56,732 nucleotides of DNA from Kitasatospora indigofera (lineage in GTDB: Bacteria > Actinomycetota > Actinomycetes > Streptomycetales > Streptomycetaceae): contig NZ_BNBO01000058.1 of the NCBI RefSeq assembly GCF_014655955.1, forward strand, positions 1 to 56,732, given 5' to 3'. Numbering within the stretch: position 1 is the stretch's first letter; the number at the start of each line of letters is the position of its first letter. The position numbers were made by a program, and so were the translations under genes. The notes below the pieces were generated by a model. The model was given only the letters and a program-made list of their open reading frames with translations, was not told where the DNA came from and did not search any database. Below are positions 29,389-38,934 of this stretch, in pieces.

Positions 29389-31167
29389 TCAGGCCCGTTT
29401 CGCCGGGGGCGGGACGGCCGCGGCGATCTCCGCCTGCACCGCCGGGACGGGCTGGCCGACCTGCTGCCAGCTCCTCGGCGGCAGCGCCGAGGACAGGCCC
29501 GCGGCGAGCCCGGAGGCGAGGCCGGCGCCCAGTTGCGGGGGCAGCGCCGGCAGCGGCGCGGGCAGCGCGGCGGGCGGCGCCATCCGTTCGACCGGCGGCG
29601 CGCCGGTGCGGTGCACCCGCAGCCAGGCGGTGGCCTGCTCGGCCGGCAGCGCCGCCGACACCAGCCAGCCCTGGACGGCGTCCACCCCCATCGAGTGCAG
29701 CCGCTCCCAGGTCTCGTCGTCCTCGACGCCCTCGGCGACGACGGTCAGCCCCAGCGAGTGGGCCAGTTCGACGGAGCAGCGCACCACCGCCGCGTCGTGG
29801 TCGTCGGCGACCATCCGGGAGACGAAGGAGCGGTCTATCTTCAGCTCGCCGACCGGCAGGCTGCGCAGCCTGACCAGCGAGGAGTACCCGGTGCCGAAGT
29901 CGTCCAACGACATCCCGACGCCGTACTCGCGCAGTTCGGCGAGGGTCTCGGCGGCCAGCCGGGAGTCGTCCAGCAGCAGCCGCTCGGTGATCTCCAGCTG
30001 CAGGGCGTGGGCGGGCACGCCGTGCCGGACCAGGTGCCCGGCGACCCGCTGGGCGAAGCCCGGGTTGAGCACGTCGCGCGGCGAGACGTTGACGGCGACC
30101 TGGACCTGGAGCCCCTGCCCGCGCCAGAGGGCCAGCTGGCCGACCGCCGACTCCAGCACGTAGTCGGTCAGGCGGGGCATCAGCCCGCTGGACTCGGCCA
30201 GCCCGACGAACTCGTCCGGCGAGACCCGGCCCTGGCCCGGCCGCTCCCAGCGCAGCAGCGCCTCCAGGCCGACCACCCGGCCGTCGAAGGCCACCTTCGG
30301 CTGGTAGTGCAGCTGCACCTCCCGGGTCTCCAGGGCGCGGCGCAGATCGCCCAGGAGTCCGATCCGGTACGGCGTGTCGGCGTCCTGGGTCTCGTCGTAG
30401 CACTCCACGCCGCTGCGGCCGCGCTGGGCGTGGCCCATCGCCACGTCGGCCCGGCGCAGCAGCGACTCGGCGTCCTGCGCGTGCTCGGGGTAGACGCAGA
30501 CGCCGGCGCTGGCCTCCAGCACCAGCAGCAGGCCGTCCAGGCGGATCGGCGCGGCCAGCTCGGCGATCAGCGTCTTGGCGACCCGCTCCAGGGTGTCCGG
30601 GCAGCCGATGCCGGGCATCAGGACGGCGAACTCGTCGCCGCCCATCCGGGCCACCACCGGCCTGCTGCTGCCGCGCTCGGGCGGCGAGAGGGCGGCGAAG
30701 GCGTCGTCCACGGACTCGCCGCCCAGGCCGCTCGGGGCGCCGGGGCGCAGCGCCCGGTGCAGCCGGCGGGCGATGTGCACCAGCAGCCGGTCCCCGGCGG
30801 TGTGCCCGAGGGTGTCGTTGAGCGAGCGGAACCGGTCGAGGTCCAGCAGGATCAGCCCGACGCTGTAGTCGTCGCCGTGGTCGGCGATCGCCTCCTGGGT
30901 GGCGAGCAGTAACGCCTGGCGGTTGGGCAGGTCCGTCAGCGGGTCGGTGAGCTGGTCCCGCGCGCGGTCCCGGGCGATCCGCCAGGCCGCCACCAGCACG
31001 GCCAGCGGCACCGCGAAGAGCGGCAGCAGCTCGGGCTCGTAGCGGTAGACCAGGACGGCCAGCGGGATCAGCGGCGCCGCCCCGGCCAGCAGCACGCCGA
31101 GCAGCAGGACCGCACCCGCCACCCCCTGCGGCGGGCGTGTGGGCGCACCGCCGGTCGTACGATCCAT
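29389..31167 (-). CDS. rmdB: Membrane GGDEF/EAL c-di-GMP protein, RmdB-like
   Basis: 592 aa from ATG at 31167. Two N-terminal hydrophobic segments (about 15-60) anchor it. The GGDEF domain has intact ARMGGDEFAVLM (about 176) but no RxxD inhibitory site. The EAL domain keeps its key motifs: GLEALLRW (about 302), VAVNVS, LEITE, SLDDFGTGYSS (about 419), LKIDRSFV and VVAEGVEDD, so it should hydrolyse c-di-GMP. The C-terminal 80 residues are Ala/Pro-rich. Architecture and position beside gatC and ligA match RmdB of S. coelicolor, a phosphodiesterase controlling development. Confidence 0.85.
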   Translation of the reverse strand: MDRTTGGAPTRPPQGVAGAVLLLGVLLAGAAPLIPLAVLVYRYEPELLPLFAVPLAVLVAAWRIARDRARDQLTDPLTDLPNRQALLLATQEAIADHGDDYSVGLILLDLDRFRSLNDTLGHTAGDRLLVHIARRLHRALRPGAPSGLGGESVDDAFAALSPPERGSSRPVVARMGGDEFAVLMPGIGCPDTLERVAKTLIAELAAPIRLDGLLLVLEASAGVCVYPEHAQDAESLLRRADVAMGHAQRGRSGVECYDETQDADTPYRIGLLGDLRRALETREVQLHYQPKVAFDGRVVGLEALLRWERPGQGRVSPDEFVGLAESSGLMPRLTDYVLESAVGQLALWRGQGLQVQVAVNVSPRDVLNPGFAQRVAGHLVRHGVPAHALQLEITERLLLDDSRLAAETLAELREYGVGMSLDDFGTGYSSLVRLRSLPVGELKIDRSFVSRMVADDHDAAVVRCSVELAHSLGLTVVAEGVEDDETWERLHSMGVDAVQGWLVSAALPAEQATAWLRVHRTGAPPVERMAPPAALPAPLPALPPQLGAGLASGLAAGLSSALPPRSWQQVGQPVPAVQAEIAAAVPPPAKRA

Positions 31168-31464
31168 AAGCCCTGTCCTCCGTCGGGCCCGCCCCGTTTC
31201 AGGCCGCCTTACGGTGAGGCACCTTGCCGGTGCCGGCAGCTGCCGGGCATGGAGCGACCCCGCGGAGACCGGCTCAGCCGGTGCCCCCACCCCTGCTGAC
31301 ACTCTGTCGGGCACCAGGGTAAGCCGGGGCCCACCGGAAGGGCAGACTTTCGGGCAACCGGGAATGCCGCACAGATGTGCGCAAGCGCACAGTGACAGAA
31401 TGCCCGCCGCCACCGCTGCCGGGCGAATGTGACGCCCTTTCAGGTGGGCGGCGGGCGCCGGCGG
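31168..31464. other. Intergenic region between ligA and the rmdB-like gene
   Basis: No gene is seen. An imperfect repeat (31402-31414 with 31443-31456) just after ligA may terminate its transcript. On the minus strand CGACAGAGTGTCA at 31297-31309 matches seven of nine fixed positions of the BldD consensus and lies about 130 nt upstream of the rmdB-like start. Confidence 0.35.
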
Positions 31465-33864
31465 TCACTCCGCGGCGGGCTGCCCGGTCCCTTCGCCGGC
31501 CGCCCCGGCCGGCTCCCCCGCCGGATCCGTGGCTTCCTCCGTGCCCGCCTCCCCCTCGGGGGCGGCCGCCTCGGCCCTGCGCCGGGCAGCCGGCTTGGCC
31601 GCGGGCTCGGGGGCCTCCACCTGCTCCGGCAGGCCCAGGTGGGCGCGGGCCGCCTGCGGGCCGCTCTCCAGCAGGACGGCGAACCCGGCGTCGTCGAGCA
31701 CCGGCAGGCCCAGCTGGACGGCCTTGTCGTACTTGGAGCCCGGGTTGTCGCCGGCCACCACGAAGTCGGTCTTCTTCGACACCGAGCCGGTGACCTTGGC
31801 ACCGCGCGAGGTCAGCGCCTCCTTGGCGCCGTCGCGCGTGTGGCCGGCCAGCGTGCCGGTGACCACCAGCGTCAGGCCCTCCAGCGGGCGCGGGCCCTGC
31901 TCCTCGGCGGCGGCCTCGGTGAAGACCACCCCGGCGGCCCGCCACTTCTCCAGGATCTCCCGGTGCCAGTCCTCCTCGTACCACTCGCGGATGGCGCGGG
32001 CGATGGTCGGGCCGACGCCCTCGGCGGCGGCCAGCTCCTCCTCGGTGGCGGCGAAGATCCGGTCCAGGTCGCGGAACTCGGCGGCCAGCGCCTGGGCGGC
32101 GACCGGGCCGACGTGCCGGATCGACAGGCCGTTGACGTACCGCCAGAGCGGGCGGTCCTTGGCCTTGTCGAGGTTCTCCAGCAGCAGGGCGGCCGACTTC
32201 TTCGGCTCGCCCTTCAGGTTGGCGAAGAAGGTCATGACCTTCTCCTCGCCCGTCCTGTCGTCCAGCTTGGGCATGCCGGACTTCTGGTCGCGGACCTTCA
32301 CCTTGATCGGCAGGAGCTGCTCCAGGGTCAGGCCGAAGATGTCGCCCTCGTTGCCGACCGGCGCCTCGGCGGGCTCCAGCGGCTGGGTGAGCGCCGTCGC
32401 GGCGACGTACCCGAGGCCGTCGATGTCCAGCGACTCGCGGCCGCCCAGGTAGGCGATCCGCTCCCGGACCTGGGCCGGGCAGAACCGGGCGTTGGGGCAG
32501 CGCAGGTCGATGTCGCCCTCGGACATCGGGCGCAGTTCGGTGCCGCACTCGTGGCAGTGCGAGGGCATCACGAACTCCTGCTCGGTGCCGTCGCGGAGGT
32601 CCTCGACCGGGCCGAGGATCTCGGGGATGACGTCCCCCGCCTTGCGCAGCACCACGGTGTCGCCGAGCAGCACGCCCTTGGCCTTCACCACCTGCTGGTT
32701 GTGCAGCGTCGCGTACTGCACCATCGAGCCGGCCACCTCCACCGGCTCGGCGAGCACCGCGAACGGGGTGGCCCGGCCGGTGCGGCCGATGCCGACCTGG
32801 ATCCGGGCCAGCTTGGCGGTGACCTCCTCCGGCGGGTACTTCCAGGCGATCGCCCAGCGCGGCGACTTGGAGGTGGAGCCGAGCCGGCCCTGCAGGGCGA
32901 TCTCGTCCACCTTGACGACCACGCCGTCGATCTCGTGCTCGACCGAGTGCCGCTGCTCGCCGTACTGGCCGATGAACGCCCGGACCTCCTCCAGCGTCCC
33001 GACCACCCGGTTGTGCCGGGCGGTGGGCAGGCCCCAGCCCTCCAGCAGCCGGTAGGCGTGCGACTGGCAGTCGATGTCGAAGCCCACCCGGGCGCCGATG
33101 CCGTGCACCACCATGTGCAGCGGCCGCGAGGCGGTGACCAGCGGGTCCTTCTGGCGCAGCGATCCGGCGGCGGCGTTGCGCGGGTTGGCGAACAGCTTCA
33201 CCAGGGCGTGCGGGCGCCGGCCCTCCTTGGCGCGCTCCTCGTTCTCCAGCCGGCGGCGCTCGTTCTCCGCCGCGAAGGAGGCGTTGAGCTCGGCGAAGGC
33301 CTCGGTCGGCAGGTACACCTCGCCGCGGATCTCGACCAGCTCGGGGATGTCCTCGCCGGCGAGCTGGTGCGGGATCTCCTTGATGGTGCGGACGTTGGCG
33401 GTGATGTCCTCGCCGACCCGGCCGGTGCCGCGGGTGGCGGCCAGCACCAGCCGGCCGTGCTCGTAGGTGAGGTTGACGGCCAGGCCGTCGACCTTGAGCT
33501 CGCACAGGTAGTGGTAGTCGAGGCCGTCCAGCTCGCGGGCCACCCGCTCGGCCCAGCCGGACAGTTCCTCGTCGTCCATCGCGTTGTCCAGGCTGAGCAG
33601 CCGCTCCCGGTGCTCGACCTTGGTGAAGCCCTCGGCGGCGCCGCCGCCGACCTTCTGCGAGGGCGAGTCCGGGGTGACCAGCGCGGGGTGCTCCCGCTCC
33701 AGTCCCTCCAGCTCGCGCATCAGGGCGTCGAACTCGGCGTCGCTGACGACGGGTGCGTCCTGCTCGTAGTACCGGGTGCGGTGGTCCTCGATCTCGGCCG
33801 CCAGTCCGGCGTGCCGCCTGCGCACCTCCGGCGGGATCTCCTCCCAGCCCTCGACAGCCACCAC
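31465..33864 (-). CDS. ligA: NAD+-dependent DNA ligase
   Basis: 799 aa. It seals nicks during replication and repair using NAD+. The Ia domain is at the start, the adenylation motif CELKVDGLAVNL has its Lys near 122, followed by the OB fold, a Cys4 zinc finger (CHECG ... CPNARFC, near 438), helix-hairpin-helix repeats and a BRCT domain (LEGLTLVVTGTLAGHTRDGAKEAL, about 658-725). Beyond BRCT is an unusual Ala/Glu-rich tail of roughly 60 residues. GTG at 33864 is the likely start, with a second GTG directly after. It lies 18 bp after the MetE-like gene and is probably co-transcribed. Confidence 0.96.
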   Translation of the reverse strand: MVAVEGWEEIPPEVRRRHAGLAAEIEDHRTRYYEQDAPVVSDAEFDALMRELEGLEREHPALVTPDSPSQKVGGGAAEGFTKVEHRERLLSLDNAMDDEELSGWAERVARELDGLDYHYLCELKVDGLAVNLTYEHGRLVLAATRGTGRVGEDITANVRTIKEIPHQLAGEDIPELVEIRGEVYLPTEAFAELNASFAAENERRRLENEERAKEGRRPHALVKLFANPRNAAAGSLRQKDPLVTASRPLHMVVHGIGARVGFDIDCQSHAYRLLEGWGLPTARHNRVVGTLEEVRAFIGQYGEQRHSVEHEIDGVVVKVDEIALQGRLGSTSKSPRWAIAWKYPPEEVTAKLARIQVGIGRTGRATPFAVLAEPVEVAGSMVQYATLHNQQVVKAKGVLLGDTVVLRKAGDVIPEILGPVEDLRDGTEQEFVMPSHCHECGTELRPMSEGDIDLRCPNARFCPAQVRERIAYLGGRESLDIDGLGYVAATALTQPLEPAEAPVGNEGDIFGLTLEQLLPIKVKVRDQKSGMPKLDDRTGEEKVMTFFANLKGEPKKSAALLLENLDKAKDRPLWRYVNGLSIRHVGPVAAQALAAEFRDLDRIFAATEEELAAAEGVGPTIARAIREWYEEDWHREILEKWRAAGVVFTEAAAEEQGPRPLEGLTLVVTGTLAGHTRDGAKEALTSRGAKVTGSVSKKTDFVVAGDNPGSKYDKAVQLGLPVLDDAGFAVLLESGPQAARAHLGLPEQVEAPEPAAKPAARRRAEAAAPEGEAGTEEATDPAGEPAGAAGEGTGQPAAE

Positions 33865-33882
33865 TGCAAGCCTCCTACCGTC

Positions 33883-34965
33883 TCACTCCGGATTGTCCAC
33901 CAGGCTCTGCGCCGCCCTCACGCTGTGTGACAGCGCGGTGCGCGCGTACGCGGGGCTCGCCCCCGCCAGCCCGCAGGACGGTGTCACCAGCACCCGGCGG
34001 CCCAGGAGTTCCGGGGCCAGCCCGAGCCTGCGCCACAACGTCCTGACACCCTGGACACTACCGGCAGGGTCCGACACTCCCGCTGATTGAGCGGTTGCCC
34101 GGGGCCGGGCGCCGGGCGGCGGGGGGACGGCGGCCGGCTCGGTGGACGGCACCACCCCGGCCAGGATCCGGGTGCCGGCCTCGATCGCCTCGCCGAGGTC
34201 CTCGTCCTCACGCTCCGTCAGGAACGAGAAGTCCAGCGAGACCCCGGCCGCGCCCGCCCGGCGCAGCAGCGGAATCGGCACCTGCGGGGCGCAGCAGTGC
34301 ACCACCACCGGGACGTCCAGCCGGGAGATCACCCCGCGCAGCAGCTCCTCGGCGACCTGCCGGTCGACCGAGCGCAGCCGCTGGAAGCCGCTCGCCGTCT
34401 TCACGCCGCCCGCCAGCACGGCGGGCAGCGAGGGCTCGTCGAGCTGCAGGACGACCTGCGCACCGGGCACCCGGCGGCGGACGTCCTCCAGGTGGCGGCG
34501 CAGGCCCTCGGTGAGGGACTCGGCGATGCCGCGGCAGGCACCGCGGTCGCGGAGCGCCTTCTCGCCGTTGCGGAGCTCGATCGAGGCGGCCAGCGTCCAG
34601 GGGCCGACGGCCTGCACCTTGAGCGCGCCCCGGTGCCCCTGGGTGAACTCCTCCAGGGCGTCCAGGTCCTCGCCCAGCCAGGAGCGGGCCCGCCGGGTGT
34701 CGCGGCCGGGGCGGTCGGCGAAGCGCCAGCCGCTGGGCTCGGTCTGCGCGAACAGCTCGACCAGCAGGCCCGCCCCGCGCCCGATCATGTCGGCGCCGGG
34801 CCCGCGGGCGGGCAGCTCCGGCAGGAAGGGGAGGTGCTCCAGGGCGCCGACGGCGGTCCTGGCGGCCTCCCGGGCGTCGGTGCCGGGCATCGAGCCGACG
34901 CCGGTGGCGGCGCCGTACAGCTCCGGGAAGGCCTGCGGGTCGAGGGGTGCGTCTTCGCTGCTCAC
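33883..34965 (-). CDS. MetE-like (vitamin B12-independent methionine synthase-type) protein
   Basis: 360 aa from GTG at 34965. It corresponds to the C-terminal catalytic barrel of MetE without the N-terminal duplicate. Potential zinc ligands remain: VVHCCAPQVP near 225-235 and VTPSCGLA near the end; VLQLDEPSLP is the substrate-side motif. Short MetE-like proteins without the N-terminal half may be core methyltransferases that use another methyl donor, so methionine synthesis is only an inference. It precedes ligA by 18 bp. Confidence 0.8.
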   Translation of the reverse strand: MSSEDAPLDPQAFPELYGAATGVGSMPGTDAREAARTAVGALEHLPFLPELPARGPGADMIGRGAGLLVELFAQTEPSGWRFADRPGRDTRRARSWLGEDLDALEEFTQGHRGALKVQAVGPWTLAASIELRNGEKALRDRGACRGIAESLTEGLRRHLEDVRRRVPGAQVVLQLDEPSLPAVLAGGVKTASGFQRLRSVDRQVAEELLRGVISRLDVPVVVHCCAPQVPIPLLRRAGAAGVSLDFSFLTEREDEDLGEAIEAGTRILAGVVPSTEPAAVPPPPGARPRATAQSAGVSDPAGSVQGVRTLWRRLGLAPELLGRRVLVTPSCGLAGASPAYARTALSHSVRAAQSLVDNPE

Positions 34966-35050
34966 CCCGCGAAGCCTACGGCGTCCGGGCCCCGGCGGGG
35001 GCCCGGACCCGGCGGCCCCGGGCGGGCCCCCGGCGCGGCTCCGGCGGCGG

Positions 35051-35740
35051 TCAGCGGCCGGGGCGGACGGTGATCTCGGTGATCTCGGCGTCGCGCGGCA
35101 GGTCGAGCGCGGTCAGCACGGCCTTGGCCACCGACCCCGGGTCGATCCAGCGCTCGGGCTCGTACTCCTTGCCCTCCTGCTGGTGCACCTTGACCTGCAT
35201 CATGGTGGCGGTGCGGCCGGGGTACACCGAGGTGACCCGGACGCCGTTGGCGTGCTCCTCGGCGCGCAGCGCGTCGGCGAGCGCCCGCAGGCCGAACTTG
35301 CTGGCCGCGTAGCCGCCCCAGTTGGCGTGCGCGGTCAGGCCGGCGCCGGAGTTGACGAAGACCACGTGGCCGCGGACCAGCCGGACGGACGGGAGCACCA
35401 GCCGGGTCAGCTCGGCCGGCGCGACCAGGTTGACGTTCAGCTGCTCCTGCCAGGCCTTGACCGGGAGGTCCCCGATCTCGCCGAGCTGGACGACGCCGGC
35501 GATGTGCAGCAGGGAGTCGATCTCGACCGGGAGTTCCTGCTGGCCGAGGGTCCAGGAGAGCTTGGCCGGGTCGGCGAGGTCGGCGACCAGGGTCCGGGCG
35601 GTGGGGAAGCGCTCGCGCAGTTCGGCGGCGCGGCGGGCGTTGCGGGCGAACAGCCAGAGGTTCTCGCCGCGCTCGGCGAGCCGCTCGGCGACGACGGCGC
35701 CGATGCCGGACCCGGCGCCGGTGATCAGATGATTTCCCAT
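35051..35740 (-). CDS. Short-chain dehydrogenase/reductase
   Basis: 229 aa. Classical SDR: cofactor motif TGAGSGIG near the N terminus, NVNLVAP, catalytic Ser in VNSGAG and YAASK with Tyr and Lys, followed by YPGRTATMM. It should be an NAD(P)H-dependent oxidoreductase of unknown substrate. ATG at 35740 lies 13 bp after the LOG-like gene, so the two are probably one operon. Confidence 0.9.
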   Translation of the reverse strand: MGNHLITGAGSGIGAVVAERLAERGENLWLFARNARRAAELRERFPTARTLVADLADPAKLSWTLGQQELPVEIDSLLHIAGVVQLGEIGDLPVKAWQEQLNVNLVAPAELTRLVLPSVRLVRGHVVFVNSGAGLTAHANWGGYAASKFGLRALADALRAEEHANGVRVTSVYPGRTATMMQVKVHQQEGKEYEPERWIDPGSVAKAVLTALDLPRDAEITEITVRPGR

Positions 35741-35753
35741 GATCGACAGCCTC

Positions 35754-36284
35754 TCAGGCGCGGGCTTCGAGGTGGGTGAACACCTCGGCCGGATCGGCGG
35801 TGAAGGTGATCAGCTCGGCCAGCGGGCGGGGCAGGAAGCCCTCCTGGTCCATCCGCCGCAGCTGCAGGCGCAGGCCCTCGTAGAAGCCGTCGGTGTCGAG
35901 CACCACGACCGGCTTGTCGTGCAGGGCGTGCTTCTTCAGCTCCAGCACCTCGGTGACCTCGTCCAGCGTGCCGAGGCCGCCGACCAGCACCACCACGGCG
36001 TCCGCCCGGGCCAGCAGCTGGGCCTTGCGCTCGGCCAGGTCACGGGTGGTGACCAGCTCGTCCGCACCCTCGTAGGCCTTGTGCGCGAGCATCTCGACGG
36101 AGATGCCGACCAGCCGGCCGCCGGCCTCCTTCACGCCGTCGGCGAGCAGGCCCATCAGTCCGGCGTGCGAGCCGCCCCAGACCAGGGTGTGGCCGCGCCC
36201 GCCGAGCAGCCGGGCGAACTCGGCGGCGGGCTCGGTGTAGCGCTCGTCGAGCGAGAACGCGGAGCAGAAGACGGTGATGTTCAT
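35754..36284 (-). CDS. LOG-family / TIGR00730 Rossmann-fold protein
   Basis: 176 aa. The family includes cytokinin riboside 5'-monophosphate phosphoribohydrolases and nucleotide hydrolases. The motif VVVLVGGLGTLDEVTEVLELKKH carries the GGxGTxxE core of the active site, with a nucleotide-binding VWGGSHAGLMGLLADG in the N-terminal half. The usual Pro before GG is Val. ATG at 36284. Its role in the bacterium is unknown. Confidence 0.88.
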   Translation of the reverse strand: MNITVFCSAFSLDERYTEPAAEFARLLGGRGHTLVWGGSHAGLMGLLADGVKEAGGRLVGISVEMLAHKAYEGADELVTTRDLAERKAQLLARADAVVVLVGGLGTLDEVTEVLELKKHALHDKPVVVLDTDGFYEGLRLQLRRMDQEGFLPRPLAELITFTADPAEVFTHLEARA

Positions 36285-36392
36285 GGTTCCCCAGGTCTGC
36301 CGCGGCCGGGACCGCGATCATGGTGGTTCAGGACCGTACCGGGCGTGCTGCGGGCCCGCGCCGGCGGTGGTCGGGGCCGCGCCGGAGCGGGC

Positions 36393-37547
36393 TCAGGCGT
36401 TGACGGACCGCCGCTCGGTGGCCGCGATGGTGGCCGAGCCGACCACCCGGGTGCCGTCGTACAGCACCACGGCCTGGCCGGGGGCGATGCCCCGGGCGGG
36501 GGTGTCCAGCTCGACCCGCAGCTCGCCGTCGACGACGGCCGCGCTCACCGGCACCTCCTCGCCGTGCGCGCGCAGCTGGGCGGTGTAGCGGCCGTCGGCG
36601 GCGGGCACCGCGCCGCACCAGCGCGGGCGGATCGCGGTGAGCGACAGCACGTCCAGGCCCTCGGCCGGGCCGACCGTGACGGTGTTGTCCACCGGCGAGA
36701 TGTCCAGCACGTAGCGCGGCTTGCCGTCGGCGGCGGGCCGCCCGATCCGCAGGCCCTTGCGCTGGCCGATGGTGAAGCCGTACGCGCCGTCGTGCTCGCC
36801 GAGCTTGGTGCCGTCCGCGTCGACGATGTCGCCGGTGGCGGTGCCGAGGTGCTTGGCCAGGAAGCCCTGGGTGTCGCCGTCGGCGATGAAGCAGATGTCG
36901 TGGCTGTCGGGCTTCTTGGCGACGGCCAGGCCGCGGCGCTCGGCCTCCTCGCGGATGACGTCCTTGGTGGTGTCGCCGAGCGGGAAGAGCGAGTGCGCGA
37001 GCTGGTCGGCGTCGAGCACGCCGAGGACGTAGCTCTGGTCCTTGGCCGCGTCGACGGCGCGGTGCAACTCCCGCTCGCCGGTGGGCAGGTCGACGATCCG
37101 GGCGTAGTGGCCGGTGCAGACGGCGTCGAAGCCGAGCGCGATCGCCTTGTCCAGCAGCGCCGCGAACTTGATCTTCTCGTTGCAGCGCAGGCAGGGGTTG
37201 GGGGTGCGGCCGGCCGCGTACTCGGCGACGAAGTCGTCGATCACGTCCTCGCGGAAGCGCTCGGCGAGGTCCCAGACGTAGAACGGGATGCCGATCACGT
37301 CGGCGGCCCGGCGGGCGTCCCGGGAGTCCTCGATGGTGCAGCAGCCGCGCGCGCCCGTCCGGAAGGACTGCGGGTTGGCGGAGAGCGCGAGGTGCACGCC
37401 GGTCACCTCGTGGCCGGCTTCGGCGGCGCGGGCGGCGGCAACGGCGGAGTCGACGCCGCCGGACATCGCGGCCAGCACGCGCAGGCGGCGGCCGCCCGCC
37501 GCGTCGATCGGGCTCGGACCAGTGGGGGCACCCGGGAATTCAGTCAT
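36393..37547 (-). CDS. mnmA: tRNA-specific 2-thiouridylase
   Basis: 384 aa from ATG at 37547, which is preceded by TTGGAGG; an in-frame extension of 15 codons lacks a ribosome site. It thiolates U34 of Lys, Glu and Gln tRNAs with ATP. The PP-loop is LAAMSGGVDSAVAA, the nucleophilic Cys lies in TPNPCLRCNEKIKF, and the second catalytic Cys in SHDICFIADGD. It lies after a cysteine desulfurase, its sulfur source, on the same strand; a hairpin separates them. Confidence 0.96.
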   Translation of the reverse strand: MTEFPGAPTGPSPIDAAGGRRLRVLAAMSGGVDSAVAAARAAEAGHEVTGVHLALSANPQSFRTGARGCCTIEDSRDARRAADVIGIPFYVWDLAERFREDVIDDFVAEYAAGRTPNPCLRCNEKIKFAALLDKAIALGFDAVCTGHYARIVDLPTGERELHRAVDAAKDQSYVLGVLDADQLAHSLFPLGDTTKDVIREEAERRGLAVAKKPDSHDICFIADGDTQGFLAKHLGTATGDIVDADGTKLGEHDGAYGFTIGQRKGLRIGRPAADGKPRYVLDISPVDNTVTVGPAEGLDVLSLTAIRPRWCGAVPAADGRYTAQLRAHGEEVPVSAAVVDGELRVELDTPARGIAPGQAVVLYDGTRVVGSATIAATERRSVNA

Positions 37548-37635
37548 GATGCCTCCAAGAGTACGGGGTGCCCCCCGCTGTCCGGTCGGCAATTACCCCC
37601 GGCCGGGCCAGGGCCCGGGCGGCGGGCGGCCGCCG

Positions 37636-37658
37636 TGTGCCCGGCGTCACGCCGGGCA
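37636..37658. terminator. Hairpin between the cysteine desulfurase gene and mnmA
   Basis: A perfect 10-bp stem (37636-37645 and 37649-37658) with a 3-nt loop lies 50 nt after the cysteine desulfurase stop and 90 nt before mnmA. Confidence 0.6.
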
Positions 37659-37707
37659 CCGCGGGGGCAGGGCCGCGGCGGGCTCAGCGACGGGGCCGGT
37701 GGAGGGC

Positions 37708-38892
37708 TCAGCGGCGGGCGGCCGCCGCGACCCCGGCGTTCCGGGCCCGCAGGACGGCCGGGCCGATCGCCGCGGCGAGCGCATCGACGTCCGCCCGGGT
37801 GGAGGTGTGGCCGAGCGAGAACCGCAGCGAGGCCCTGGCCAGCAGCGGGTCCGCACCCAGCGCCAGCAGCACGTGACTGGGCTGCGGGACGCCGGCCGAG
37901 CAGGCCGAGCCGGTGGAGCACTCGATGCCCTGGGCGTCCAGCAGCATCAGCAGGGCGTCGCCCTCGCAGCCGGGGAAGGAGAAGTGCGCGTTGGCGGGCA
38001 GCCGGCCGGCCGGGGCCGGGTCGCCGTTCAGCACGGCGTCGGGCACCGCGGCGAGCACCGCGTCGACCAGTTCGTCGCGCAGCGCGGCGACGGTGGCGGC
38101 GTGCTCGGCCCGGCGCCCGACCGCGACCCGGGCGGCGGCGGCGAAGCCGGCCGCGGCGGGGGCGTCCAGGGTGCCGGAGCGGACGTCCCGCTCCTGGCCG
38201 CCGCCGTGCAGCAGCGGGACGGGCGTCGCCCCGCGGGAGAGCAGCAGCGCGCCGATCCCGTACGGGCCGCCGATCTTGTGGCCGGTGACGGTCAGCGCGG
38301 TCAGGCCGGACTCGGCGAAGGAGACCGGCACCTGGCCGAGCGCCTGCACCGCGTCGGCGTGCATCGGGATGCCGTACTCCCGTGCGACGGCCGCCAGTTC
38401 GGCGACCGGCTGGACGGTGCCGACCTCGTTGTTGGCCCACATCACGGTGACCAGCGCCACCGAGCCCGGGTCCGCCTCGATCGCCTCGCGCAGCGCCGCC
38501 GGGTGCACCCGCCCGTAGGTGTCCACCGGCAGGTACTCGACCCGGGCGCCCTCGTGCTCGGCGAGCCAGTGGACGGCGTCCAGCACCGCGTGGTGCTCGA
38601 CCGGGCTGCTCAGCACCCGGGTGCGGGCCGGGTCGGCGTCGCGGCGGGCCCAGTAGAGGCCCTTCACGGCGAGGTTGTCGGATTCGGTGCCGCCACCGGT
38701 GAGGACGATCTCGCTCGGCCGGGCGCCCAGCGACTCGGCCAGCGACTCCCGGGACTCCTCGACCACGCGGCGGGCGCGCCGGCCGGCCGCGTGCAGGGAG
38801 GAGGCGTTGCCGACGACACCGAGGTGCGCCGTCATCGCGGCGATCGCCTCGGGCAGCATCGGCGTGGTCGCCGCATGGTCCAGGTATGGCAT
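37708..38892 (-). CDS. Cysteine desulfurase (NifS/IscS type)
   Basis: 394 aa. It transfers sulfur from cysteine to an active-site Cys and on to acceptors such as MnmA or Fe-S scaffolds. It begins MPYLDHAATTPM; PLP binding includes TGGGTESDNLAVKG and the Lys in TVTGHKIGGPYG; the persulfide Cys lies in ECSTGSACSAGVPQPS. ATG at 38892. The neighbouring mnmA suggests that tRNA thiolation is its main client, as in many actinobacteria. Confidence 0.94.
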   Translation of the reverse strand: MPYLDHAATTPMLPEAIAAMTAHLGVVGNASSLHAAGRRARRVVEESRESLAESLGARPSEIVLTGGGTESDNLAVKGLYWARRDADPARTRVLSSPVEHHAVLDAVHWLAEHEGARVEYLPVDTYGRVHPAALREAIEADPGSVALVTVMWANNEVGTVQPVAELAAVAREYGIPMHADAVQALGQVPVSFAESGLTALTVTGHKIGGPYGIGALLLSRGATPVPLLHGGGQERDVRSGTLDAPAAAGFAAAARVAVGRRAEHAATVAALRDELVDAVLAAVPDAVLNGDPAPAGRLPANAHFSFPGCEGDALLMLLDAQGIECSTGSACSAGVPQPSHVLLALGADPLLARASLRFSLGHTSTRADVDALAAAIGPAVLRARNAGVAAAARR

Positions 38893-38934
38893 AACCCGTC
38901 GATTGTAGAGGCCCGCCGGGTCACGATTCGGCCA

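Noticed and set aside
34095..34514. Plus-strand Arg/Pro-rich frame opposite the MetE-like gene
   Set aside because: No domain and no start context; shadow of the minus-strand gene.
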